DNA of 64,000 bases from DATBLE01 sp963764565 (GTDB lineage: Bacteria > Actinomycetota > Thermoleophilia > Gaiellales > Gaiellaceae). Of this stretch, positions 56,082 to 64,000 are shown in pieces. A model generated the notes under the pieces. The model saw only the letters and a program-made list of their open reading frames with translations. It did not search any database and was not told where the DNA came from. The DNA is taken from positions 62,001 through 126,000 of the forward strand of contig CAVXTD010000001.1 in NCBI GenBank assembly GCA_963764565.1. Direction: 5' to 3'. Positions within the stretch are counted from its first letter, which is position 1, and every line of letters begins with the position of its first letter. The position numbers and the translations under genes are program-made.

Positions 56082-57079
56082 ATGGCGCGTGAGCGGAGCG
56101 CGAGTGCGCGAGCGCGGTCCGCTCGCATGACCGTTTCCTTCTGGTCACCCACGAGAACCCCGACGGCGACGCGCTCGGCTCGATCCGAGCGGTGAAGCTC
56201 GCTCTCGACTCGATCGGCAAGGACACCGTCGCCTTCCTGGGCGGCGACATGGACATCCCGCGCGACCTGACCTTCATGCCGCTCGGCTGGCTCGAGCGCA
56301 TCCTGCCGGCCGATGTCGGCGACCGCGTCGTGCTCGCACTCGACTGTGCAACCGCGCCCAGAACCGCGATCGACGAGGAGCTGCTCGCCGGGGCGCCGCT
56401 CGTGATCGACATCGACCACCACCACGACAACACGCGGTTCGGGCGCATCAACCTGATCGTCCCCGAGGCGTCGTCGACGGGGGAGATCGTCCGGGACCTG
56501 CTCGCAGAGCTGGAGATCGCCCTGACACCCGATATTGCCGAGGCGCTGTACGTTGCGCTCGTCACCGACACGGGGCGGTTCCAGTACTCGAACACGACCA
56601 AGGCGGCGCACCTGATGGCGGCCGAGCTGTACGACGCGGGCGTCGACGTCGAGCGGCGGAGGCGTGTCTTCCAGGAGATCTACGAGTCGCTCGAGTTCGC
56701 GAAGCTGAAGCTGCTCGGGAAGGCGTTCGAGCGCGCCGAGCTGTACGAGGGCGGCCGGCTCGTGATCTCGTACCTGCTGAGGAGCGACTTCATCGAGCTC
56801 GGAGTGGGTGAGGAGTATGCGGAGGGGCTGATCGACTACCTACGTGCCGTCGACGGAGCCGAGCTGGCAGCGACGATTCGCGAGCCGCCGGAACCGCCCG
56901 ACGCCGGGCGGCGGATCTCGATGCGCTCCTCGAACGACGAGCTCGACGTCTCGGCGATCGCGCGCAAGCGTGGCGGAGGCGGCCACCGCCTGGCGGCCGG
57001 GTTCTCGAGCGCGGAGTCGATCGACGAGATCAAGGAGTTCATCCGTTCGGAGTTCGTCCGTGCCACCGCGCGGCCTTAA
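56082..57079 (+). CDS. nrnA: DHH/DHHA1 phosphoesterase, NrnA-like, frameshift at N terminus
   Basis: About 330 residues. NrnA-type enzymes degrade nanoRNA and pAp or cyclic dinucleotide products. DRFLLVTHENPDGDALGSIR and VVLALDCATAPR give metal ligands, VIDIDHHHDNTRFGRINLIV the DHH motif, and ARKRGGGGHRLAAGFSS the DHHA1 end. The family N terminus (from about 56122) has no in-frame ATG; ATG 56082 is one frame off, so an indel near 56110 is likely, otherwise the first start is GTG 56192, which would remove a catalytic strand. Confidence 0.88.
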
Positions 57080-57841
57080 GCCCGCCGGCTTGATCCTGGT
57101 GGACAAGCCGGCCGGTCCGACGTCGTTCGACGTGATCGCCCGCATCCGCCGGCGGACGGGGGCGAGGACGGGCCACGCGGGCACCCTCGATCCGTTCGCG
57201 ACAGGGCTGTTGCTTGTGCTCTCCGGGGCGGCGACGCGGCTCGCGCCTTGGCTCGTCGGTCTCGACAAGCGCTACGTGACCGACATCGATCTGACCGCGC
57301 GCACTTCCACCGGCGATCCGGAGGGGGACGTCGTCGAGGAGGTCGAGCCGCCCGAAGCCGCTGGAGCTGGAGCGGCGGCTCTCCGGGCTCCGCGGCGAGG
57401 TCGATCTGCCGATCCCGGCGGCCTCGGCGGTGAAGATCGGCGGCGAGCGTGCGTACGCACGTCATCGTCGCGGCGAGACGGTGGAGATGCCCGTCCGGCG
57501 GTCGCGTGTCGAGGCGCTCGAGCTCGTCTTCTACCGCGGAAGGAACGGCGCGGCTCGATCTGCGCGTCGGCTCGGGCACGTACATTCGCTCGATCGCAGA
57601 CGTGCTCGGCGGGCACTGCCGGACGCTGCGCCGCACCGAGGTCGGCCCCTTCTCGGTCGACGACGCCGACGAGGAACGCATCCTGCCTCCGGCCGAAGCG
57701 CTGCCGTTCCTCCCCGCAGTCGAGGTCGGCGAGGCAGAGGCGGTCGCGATCCGGTCGGGCCGCGTCCGCGCGCAGGCCCACACGAGGACGCTGCGCGACG
57801 GCGAGCTGGTCGCCGTCGGCAAGGTGGTGATGCCGGCCTGA
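57060..57841 (+). CDS. truB: tRNA pseudouridine(55) synthase TruB, two frameshifts
   Basis: GTG 57060 overlaps the nrnA-like end. TruB makes pseudouridine 55 in the tRNA T-loop. First part: LILVDKPAGPTSFDVIARIR and GHAGTLDPFATGLLLVLSGA with the catalytic Asp. Near 57345 the frame shifts to LELERRLSGLRGEVDLPIPA and KIGGERAYARHRRGETVEMP, and near 57540 again to LDLRVGSGTYIRSIADVLG, ending at 57841. Every conserved block is present in order, so two single-base errors are more likely than loss of the gene. Confidence 0.85.
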
Positions 57842-58716
57842 AGGTCGCTCATTCGGTCTCGGAGCTCGAGTGCAAGGAGCGCACGGTTGCGCTCGGCACC
57901 TTCGACGGCGTCCACCTCGGCCACCGGCTCGTCGTCGAGACGGCGGTCGCGGCCGGCCCGGCGCCGACGGTGGTCACCTTCCACCCGCATCCGCGCCGGG
58001 TGCTCGGCTACGGCGTCGAGCTGCTCACGACACTGGAACGGCGGCTCGAGCTGCTCGCGTCGCTCGGCGTCGAGGAGGCGCTCGTGGTCGAGTTCTCGCT
58101 CGACTTCCAGCGGGTCGAGGCGGATGAGTTCGCCCGGGAGTACCTCGACGCGATCGGAGCGCGGATCGTCGTGGCGGGCGAGGATTTCCGCTTCGGCCAC
58201 CGGCGCGACGGCGACCTCGACCTGCTTGCCCGGCTCGGGTTCGACACGCATTCGGTGCCGCTCGTCGAGGGGGTCTCGTCATCGGCGATCCGCCAGCTCC
58301 TGCACGCAGGGGAGGTCGATCGTGCTGCCGCACTCCTCGGCCGCCCACACGAGGTCGAGGGGATCGTCGTCGAGGGCGACGCTCGTGGCGGGACGCTCGG
58401 GTTTCCGACCGCGAACGTCGCCGCCGAGCCCGATCTGCTCGTCCCGGCGCACGGGATCTACGCCGGTTTCGCCGCGGGCCACCGCGCAGCGGTCTCGATC
58501 GGGACGAATCCCCACTACGGCGGCGACGAGCTGCGCATCGAGGCATTCCTGCTCGGTTTCGCCGGGGACCTGTACGGCCGGCGGCTCGTCGTCGAGCTTT
58601 GGAAGCGCCTGCGCGACGAGCGCGCCTTCGCGAGCGAGCGGGAGCTGATCGACCAGATCGCCCGCGACGTCGAGGAGACCGAGCGGGCCGAGCGGCCGAT
58701 CTTCCTCAGGGTCTGA
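57838..58716 (+). CDS. ribF: Bifunctional riboflavin kinase/FAD synthetase RibF
   Basis: About 292 residues. Phosphorylates riboflavin to FMN and adenylates it to FAD. FAD synthetase half: TVALGTFDGVHLGHRLVVET, VVTFHPHPRRVLGYG and VSSSAIRQLLHAGEVDRAAA; kinase half: GGTLGFPTANVAAEPDLLVP, GIYAGFAAG and the final ELIDQIARDVEETERA. No ATG, GTG or TTG fits the family start; CTG 57838, overlapping the truB stop, is the candidate. It feeds FMN to proteins such as the ApbE targets. Confidence 0.9.
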   Translation: MKVAHSVSELECKERTVALGTFDGVHLGHRLVVETAVAAGPAPTVVTFHPHPRRVLGYGVELLTTLERRLELLASLGVEEALVVEFSLDFQRVEADEFAREYLDAIGARIVVAGEDFRFGHRRDGDLDLLARLGFDTHSVPLVEGVSSSAIRQLLHAGEVDRAAALLGRPHEVEGIVVEGDARGGTLGFPTANVAAEPDLLVPAHGIYAGFAAGHRAAVSIGTNPHYGGDELRIEAFLLGFAGDLYGRRLVVELWKRLRDERAFASERELIDQIARDVEETERAERPIFLRV

Positions 58717-58742
58717 CCCGAAGGAGCCTGACCCTGCGTTCG

Positions 58743-58771
58743 AGTGTCTGACCCCAACGGGGTCAGACACT
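58743..58771. repeat. Palindrome AGTGTCTGACCCC...GGGGTCAGACACT
   Basis: Perfect 13-base arms with a 3-base loop between the convergent ribF and ggt ends. A degenerate relative with GTGTCAGACA and TGTCCGACAC lies at about 49635-49710. Could also terminate both genes. Confidence 0.75.
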
Positions 58772-58774
58772 GCT

Positions 58775-60183
58775 CTACGTGGAAACCGCGGCTCCGCTTC
58801 GACGCGGGTCGGCCGCCGGGCCGGCCGACGATACGAGGCTGACACCGCCGAAGTAGTGGTGCCGTGCCGCCCACCGCCGCACGGCCAGCCCTCGCGCACT
58901 CCAGTTCCGCGAGCGCCTGCTTCGTCCGCGCCAGGCTCGGCGTTGACCACCTCCCCCGCGCGGTGGACTCGCGGGCGGTCGACGGCCGCCTGGGGCGCGA
59001 GACCCTCGTCCAGGACCCCGGCCGCGACTCCGACGAGCGCGGTTCGCAGCCGCGTCCCGCCGGCGGCGCCGATCGCCAGCACCGGGCCTTCTCCATCGAG
59101 CGCGATGCTCGGAGCCATCATGCTCTGCATCCGAGCTCCCGGCTCGAGTACGCCGACGAGCAGGTCGGTCTCACCGAGCATGCTGTTCAGGTGCAGGTCG
59201 AGGCCGGGCACCCAGTCGCCGGAGCCGAGGCCCAGGCTCGTCGTCAGGACGCAGACGCTGCCGTCGGCGTCGACGGTGACAAGGTTGGTCGTGTGGGTTT
59301 CCGGCCCGCCGGCGTCGGCGAGCGCGTCGATCAACGCGAGGGTCCGGTCAGGCTCGTCGAGGCAGTCAAGCCTCGGGATCCGTTCGAGGGCGGACGCGAC
59401 TCCCGCCAGCCCGCCGCGCGTCAGGAACCGCGTGCCGGCATACGGCACCACGATCGGGTCGTCCCAGCCCGCTTCATACCGGTCGAGGTCTCCACGCGTG
59501 ACGACGCCGTCGCGATCGGCGAGGAGCGCGAGCAGCGACTCGGCGATCGAGCCGCGGTAGACGCTCGAAGCGCCCTCCTCGGCGAGCAGCTCGAGCGCAG
59601 ACGCGAGACCCGGCTGCTCGAGCCGGTCGCCGGTGCGAAGCAGGCTACCGCCAGGTGCATAGATCTCGGCCCCCTCGCGCATGGTCATCACGGGCGCGAG
59701 CATCTCCAGGCAGGCTGCGTGGGCCGGCGGCATCGGCACGCCCTCTCGTGCGAGGCGGAGCGCAGGCGCGCACAGCTCGGCCCACGGCAGGCGCCCGTGC
59801 TCGCGCCAGAGCGCGTCGAGGCCGGCAGGCACTCCGGGCACGGCACAGGAGGCGGGCCCGACCGCGTAGTGGACGAGCTCATCGCCGAACGGGACATCGA
59901 GTTCGAGCAGCGGGCCGCCGTTTCCGCTCGGAACAGCACAGAAACAGTCGAGGTTCCGGGTCCGGCCCATGCCCGCGTCGTGGTAGATGGCGTGGCCTCC
60001 GCCGAGCAACCCCGTCATCACCGTCTCGGCGACGCAGGAGGCGAGACAGGCGGCGACGGCGGCGTCGGCGGCGGTGCCACCGGCCCGAAGCACGCCGACG
60101 CCGGCCTCGACGGTGGCAGGATGACCCGCCGCGACGGCAGCGCGCAGACGCCTCCGGCGCCCGCGCGTTAGGAAAGCCTTCAT
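58775..60183 (-). CDS. Gamma-glutamyltransferase family protein, frameshifted at C terminus
   Basis: About 470 residues from ATG 60183. Ntn-hydrolase of the Ggt family: AAGHPATVEAGVGVLRAGGT, ADAAVAACLASCVAETVMTG and LLGGGHAIYHDAG; the nucleophile Thr is expected in PETHTTNLVTVDADGSVCVL, followed by LNSMLGETDLL and PSIALDGEGPVLAIGAAGGT. Near 58925 and 58880 two shifts lead to ALAELE and RHHYFGGVSLVSS, ending at 58775. No signal peptide. It is inverted inside the translation block, separating ribF from rpsO. Confidence 0.85.
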
Positions 60184-60325
60184 GAGCGCCACATCAAGTT
60201 GATTCGAAGCCTCTCGAGCCGTCGCCGAAGGCGATGCTGCTACCCTACGGCAGACCGCCTTCTCGGCCGCCCGTGGAGCTTCCCACGGCGTGCTGGGATC
60301 GCGGAGACATCTATCTGGAGGTCAC

Positions 60326-60595
60326 ATGACCCTCACCAAGGAAGCGAAGCTGGACATCGTCGGCAAGCACGGCCGGCACGGCACCGACACCGGGTCGCCT
60401 GAGGTGCAGGTCGCACTGCTCACGACCCGGATCAACGAGCTGACCGAGCATCTCCGCACGCACTCGAAGGACCACACGTCGCGGCGCGGACTGCTCAAGC
60501 TCGTCGGGGGCCGCCGTCGCCTGCTCGACTATCTCCAGCGCACGAACCTCGAGAGCTACCGGGCACTGATCAAGGAGTTGGGCCTGAGGCGCTAG
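60326..60595 (+). CDS. rpsO: 30S ribosomal protein S15
   Basis: 89 residues from ATG 60326 with a CTGGAGG site. GRHGTDTGSPEVQVALLTTR, HSKDHTSRRGLLKLVGGRRR and LLDYLQRTNLESYRALIKEL are the family signature. S15 binds 16S rRNA early in assembly. Followed by pnp, the classical rpsO-pnp pair. Confidence 0.97.
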   Translation: MTLTKEAKLDIVGKHGRHGTDTGSPEVQVALLTTRINELTEHLRTHSKDHTSRRGLLKLVGGRRRLLDYLQRTNLESYRALIKELGLRR

Positions 60596-60612
60596 AGGTC
60601 AGACCAGCGACC

Positions 60613-60687
60613 GGAGAGTGGAAGTTTGAGCGAGCCCCGTGCGACGGAACGAAATGTGCACGGCGCTGACTCAAACCTCCACTCTCC
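60613..60687 (+). promoter_or_regulatory. Long hairpin in the rpsO-pnp spacer
   Basis: GGAGAGTGGAAGTTTGAG (60613-60630) pairs with CTCAAACCTCCACTCTCC (60670-60687): 18 pairs with one G-U. It lies 21 bp before the pnp ATG. In E. coli an RNase III-cut hairpin at this place allows PNPase to repress its own mRNA; the same role is likely. Confidence 0.75.
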
Positions 60688-60708
60688 TCAGAAAAGTGGA
60701 GGAACAAC

Positions 60709-63180
60709 ATGAGTGTTGCCATCGGCAACCCCACCACGGTCTCGTTGACCGTCGGTGAGCAAGAGATCAGCTTCGAAACCGGCAAGCTCGCCAAGCAGGC
60801 GGACGGCGCGGTCGTCGTCCGCTCCGGCGAGACGATGGTGCTGGCGACGGCGCAGGGCCGGATGGAGGCGCGCGAGGGCGCGGACTTCTTCCCCCTGACC
60901 GTCGACGTCGAGGAAAAGATGTACGCCGCCGGGAAGATCCCGGGCGGCTTCTTCAAGCGTGAGGGCCGCGCAACCGAGCGGGCGACCCTCACCGCTCGCA
61001 TGATCGACCGCCCGATCCGGCCGCTGTGGCCGAAGGGCTTTCGCAACGAGGTGCAGGTGATCTGCACGACGCTCTCCGCCGACCTCGTCACCCCGCACGA
61101 CATCCTGTGCATCAACGGCGCCTCCGCGGCACTGATGATCTCGCCGCTCCCGTTCTTCGGGCCGGTCGGCGCAGTGCGCGTCGGGATGATCGGCGACCGG
61201 CTGGTGCTCAACCCGACCCTCCAGGAGATCGAGGGCGAGAGCTCACTCGACCTGATCGTCGTCGGCACGAAGGACGGGCTGACGATGGTCGAGGCGGGCG
61301 CGGCCGAGGTTCCCGAGGACACGCTGCTCGAGGCGCTCGAGCTGGCGCACACGGAGATCAGGAAGCTCTGCGAGGTGCAGGAGGACCTGGCGCGGCGCGT
61401 AGGCAAGCCGAAGTGGCTCGATACGTCCCTGACCGAGGAGCTGAAGGCCTCGCACGGCGACCGGATCCGCGAGCGGATCCGCACCGACGGCCTCCGCGAG
61501 GCCGCGGGTGCGGTCGAGGAGATCTTCGGCGAGCTCTCCCCGGAGCTGACGATGGAGTCGACCGAAGAAGACATCACCCGCCAGGTGCAACTGCGGCAGA
61601 GCCTGAACAGCCTGCTGGAGACGCTCCGGCTGGAGGCGGCCGAAGGCCCCGTACGCCAGCAGTTCGAGGCCGACCTGCGGGCCCTGACCGACGCCGAGCA
61701 GGATTCGAAGGAGCTCAAGTCGGCGAAGCGCAGCCTGCTGTTCGACCGGATCATCGAGGGCGTCGAGCTCCCGTTCCCGGTCGGCGCTGCGCCGGCCGAG
61801 GGCGAGCCGGCGGTCAAGGACTCGCTGACCAGGCAGTTCGTCAAGCGCGCCGCCGAGGCGATCTACAAGGACCTCGTCCGCAAGAAGATCGCGGTCGAGA
61901 AGCGGCGCCCGGACGGTCGCTCCACAGACGAGATCCGGGCGATCGAGTGCGAGGTCGGCGTCTCCCCGCGCACGCACGGCTCGGCGCTCTTCCAGCGGGG
62001 CCAGACGCAGATCATGACGCTGCTCACGCTTGGCACGGCCAAGGAGGGCCAGCGGATCGACGACCTCTCGCTGGAGTCGGATCGCCGGTACATGCACCAC
62101 TACAACTTCCCGCCGTTTTCGGTTGGGGAGACCGGGTTCATGCGCGGGCCGAAGCGCCGCGACATCGGCCACGGTGCGCTCGCACAGCGGGCGCTCCAGC
62201 CGATGATCCCGCCGGCGGAGGACTTCCCGTACACGATCCGTCTAGTCTCGGAGACGCTCGAGTCGAACGGCTCGTCCTCGATGGGCTCCGTCTGCGGCTC
62301 GACCCTCGCCTTGATGGACGCGGGTGTCCCGATCAAGGCTCCGGTCAGCGGGATCGCGATGGGCCTCGTCAAGGAGGGCGACGACTACGTGATCCTGACC
62401 GACATCCAGGGTGCGGAGGACCACCTCGGCGACATGGACTTCAAGGTCGCCGGCACGCGTGCAGGCGTGACAGCGCTTCAGATGGACATCAAGATCACCG
62501 GCGTCACCCAGCAGATCATGCGCGAGGCACTCACTCAGGCGAAGGAGGCCCGCGAGTTCATCCTCGACCGGATGGCCGAGACGCTGTCCGAGTCGCGCAC
62601 CGAGCTCTCGGACAACGCTCCGCGGATCTCGTCGGTGAAGATCGACCCGGAGAAGATCGGGATGGTGATCGGCAAGGGCGGCGAGACGATCCGCGCACTC
62701 GAGGCCGAGAACGATGTCCAGATCGACATCGAGGAGGACGGGACGATCCTGATCTACGCCACCGACGGCGAGAAGGCCCGTCAGGCGATCGAGGCGGTCC
62801 AGGCGATCACGAAGGAGCCCGAGGTGGGGGATACCTACACCGGCAAGGTCGTCAAGACGACGCAGTTCGGCGCGTTCGTCGAGCTGAAGAAGGGCACCGA
62901 CGGGCTGCTCCACGTCTCGAACGTCGGCCCGGGGCGGGTCGCCCACATCGAGGACGTGATGGAGCGCGGCGACGTGCTCGACGTGATCGTCCAGGAGGTG
63001 GACAAGGCCCGCGGCCGGATCGGCCTCAAGCTGGTCGCCAAGCACGAGAACGGCTCGCTCGTCCAGCCTGCCGAGCTGATCGAGCGCGCCAAGGACGCGC
63101 CGCCTCGGCCTCCCGAGGAGGAGCGCCCGCGCGGCGACCGTGACCGCGGTCGGGGCGGGCGCGGCGGCCCGCGCCGCTAG
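60709..63180 (+). CDS. pnp: Polyribonucleotide nucleotidyltransferase (PNPase)
   Basis: 823 residues. Phosphorolytic 3'-to-5' RNase of the degradosome. Two RNase PH domains: FFPLTVDVEEKMYAAGKIPG and FKREGRATERATLTARMIDR; HGSALFQRGQTQIMTLLTLG, YNFPPFSVGETGFMRGPKRR and NGSSSMGSVCGSTLALMDAG, with AEDHLGDMDFKVAGTRAGVT holding catalytic acids. KH (IGMVIGKGGETIRALEAEN) and S1 (VGDTYTGKVVKTTQFGAFVE) follow. The linker between the PH domains is long, and the end is Arg/Gly-rich. Confidence 0.97.
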   Translation: MSVAIGNPTTVSLTVGEQEISFETGKLAKQADGAVVVRSGETMVLATAQGRMEAREGADFFPLTVDVEEKMYAAGKIPGGFFKREGRATERATLTARMIDRPIRPLWPKGFRNEVQVICTTLSADLVTPHDILCINGASAALMISPLPFFGPVGAVRVGMIGDRLVLNPTLQEIEGESSLDLIVVGTKDGLTMVEAGAAEVPEDTLLEALELAHTEIRKLCEVQEDLARRVGKPKWLDTSLTEELKASHGDRIRERIRTDGLREAAGAVEEIFGELSPELTMESTEEDITRQVQLRQSLNSLLETLRLEAAEGPVRQQFEADLRALTDAEQDSKELKSAKRSLLFDRIIEGVELPFPVGAAPAEGEPAVKDSLTRQFVKRAAEAIYKDLVRKKIAVEKRRPDGRSTDEIRAIECEVGVSPRTHGSALFQRGQTQIMTLLTLGTAKEGQRIDDLSLESDRRYMHHYNFPPFSVGETGFMRGPKRRDIGHGALAQRALQPMIPPAEDFPYTIRLVSETLESNGSSSMGSVCGSTLALMDAGVPIKAPVSGIAMGLVKEGDDYVILTDIQGAEDHLGDMDFKVAGTRAGVTALQMDIKITGVTQQIMREALTQAKEAREFILDRMAETLSESRTELSDNAPRISSVKIDPEKIGMVIGKGGETIRALEAENDVQIDIEEDGTILIYATDGEKARQAIEAVQAITKEPEVGDTYTGKVVKTTQFGAFVELKKGTDGLLHVSNVGPGRVAHIEDVMERGDVLDVIVQEVDKARGRIGLKLVAKHENGSLVQPAELIERAKDAPPRPPEEERPRGDRDRGRGGRGGPRR

Positions 63181-63190
63181 AGCAGAGCAC

Positions 63191-63217
63191 GGGTGCGCGG
63201 CGTCGAGCCGCGCACCC
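63191..63217. terminator. Bidirectional terminator stem after pnp
   Basis: Perfect 11-base arms GGGTGCGCGGC / GCCGCGCACCC with a 5-base loop, between the convergent pnp and MFS gene ends. Confidence 0.75.
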
Positions 63218-63227
63218 ATTCCGTTGA

Positions 63228-64000
63228 CTAGGCGGCCTCGGCCGGAGCCACGGCGAGCTCCTCGCGATGGATCATCGTGAGCGTGGCGAGCAGACCGGCG
63301 CCGGCGAAGCCGACCGCGACCCAGAATGCGAGGCTGAAGCCGCCTGTGAGCGCCGACGGCAGCGCTTCGCCGCTTGCCTTCAGATGGTCGGTGCGGCTCG
63401 TCGAGACCGTCGAGAGAACGGCAACGCCGAGCGCTCCGCCGATCTGCTGCGAGGTATTGATCAGCCCTGATGCGAGACCGGCTTCGTGGCCCTCGACGCC
63501 GGCGAGCGCGGCGATGGACATCGGGACGAACGAGAAGCCGATCCCGACGCCGATCGCGAGGAAGCCGGGCAGCAGATCGACGGCATACGATCCGTCGGCC
63601 GAGACCTGGGTGAACCAGACGTTCCCGAGAGCCATCAGGGCGACGCCGAAGGTCATCGTCGGCTTGACCCCGATCCTCGTCACGATTGCCTGCGCGGCGC
63701 CGGCGGAGACGACGGCGGTCAGGGCGACGGCGAGGTATCCGGCCCCCGTTTGCAGCGCGGAGAGCCCGAGCACCTGCTGCATGTACAGCGACAGCATGAA
63801 GAACATCGCAAACGTCAGGCCACCGAGCAGGAAGCCGACGACGTTCGCGCCGGCGAGCGTCCGCAGCCGGCGCGAAGATGCCGAGCGGAACGAGCGGCGC
63901 CTTCGATCGCAACTCAACTGCCAGGAACAACGCGTGGAGGACGGCCGACCCGGCAAGGACGAGGAGCGTCTGGGCCGAGCCCCAGCCGACCGTGTTCGCC
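63228..64000 (-). CDS. MFS transporter, DHA2 (drug:H+) type, 5' part outside window
   Basis: C-terminal half of a 14-helix efflux protein. Reading in from 64000, VGWGSAQTLLVLAGSAVLHA and LFLAVELRSKAPLVPLGIF (the helix-loop before TM11 in EmrB-like proteins) are followed, after a frameshift near 63875, by NVVGFLLGGLTFAMFFMLSL, GYLAVALTAVVSAGAAQAIV, and the last helices to 63228. GLASGLINTSQQIGGALGVA is the DHA2 signature. Substrate unknown. Confidence 0.85.
   Translation of the reverse strand, partial: RTRSAGARPRRSSSLPGRPSSTRCSWQLSCDRRRRSFRSASSRRLRTLAGANVVGFLLGGLTFAMFFMLSLYMQQVLGLSALQTGAGYLAVALTAVVSAGAAQAIVTRIGVKPTMTFGVALMALGNVWFTQVSADGSYAVDLLPGFLAIGVGIGFSFVPMSIAALAGVEGHEAGLASGLINTSQQIGGALGVAVLSTVSTSRTDHLKASGEALPSALTGGFSLAFWVAVGFAGAGLLATLTMIHREELAVAPAEAA

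Overview
The window is chromosomal DNA of a very GC-rich bacterium, most likely an actinobacterium of the class Thermoleophilia (Gaiellales/Solirubrobacterales type). This rests on the GC-saturated third codon positions, two luciferase-like (LLM) oxidoreductases, one of F420-dependent type, a yebC-ruvC-ruvA-ruvB cluster, a rel gene of the RFKD (bifunctional) type, and an rnr/smpB/ssrA neighbourhood. The genus cannot be fixed from sequence alone. There is no rRNA, CRISPR array, complete insertion sequence or origin.

Layout. 1-5649: 3' part of an RNase R-type gene, an NmrA-like reductase, a scrap copy of the RNase R gene, two exported proteins, then smpB and tmRNA (ssrA). 5650-7450: a graveyard of small insertions at the tmRNA 3' end. 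Two more copies of that end lie downstream and delimit a decayed vapBC pair and an AT-richer cupin gene; a tyrosine-recombinase remnant follows. 7769-14688: a GAF-GGDEF-HD-GYP protein, then a minus-strand block (LLM oxidoreductase, methyltransferase, exported hydrolase, ilvA). 14792-17702: a SnoaL-like protein, a textbook double-glycine leader peptide with a C39 peptidase directly behind it, and a membrane GGDEF-HD-GYP protein. 17856-29655: a universal-stress-like protein, a beta-propeller/Kelch protein with a heme-type membrane partner, a two-component system, and a redox block (ApbE, ferric-reductase-like membrane protein, NuoF-like Fe-S flavoprotein, cupredoxin), then a zinc metallopeptidase and a cupin. 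29818-35588: a GFA-type enzyme, exported glycosidase-like proteins, an F420-type oxidoreductase, a cupin, a gutted Rieske oxygenase and a transglycosylase-like protein. 35644-43276: the primary sigma factor, a YjbQ protein, a G1 peptidase, a diguanylate cyclase enclosed between a tRNA-Ile2 gene and a copy of its 3' end, and prkA. 43515-64000: an AIR-synthase-like protein, yebC, ruvCAB, recJ, rel, malQ, ylxP, rbfA, nrnA-like, truB, ribF, an inverted ggt, rpsO, pnp and the end of an MFS transporter.

Three things run through the window. Two stable-RNA genes (tmRNA and tRNA-Ile2) have their 3' ends duplicated around small insertions that carry no integrase of their own. A palindromic element with core GGGGGAAAC...GTTTCCCCC recurs in at least five intergenic spaces. 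More than twenty open frames that are clearly one gene are interrupted by single-base frameshifts, including truB, while sigA, rel, recJ, ruvB, prkA, rpsO and pnp are intact; this looks more like uncorrected assembly indels than mass gene decay. Such genes are reported as one CDS with the break noted, and only loci with real deletions or multiple lesions are called pseudogenes.
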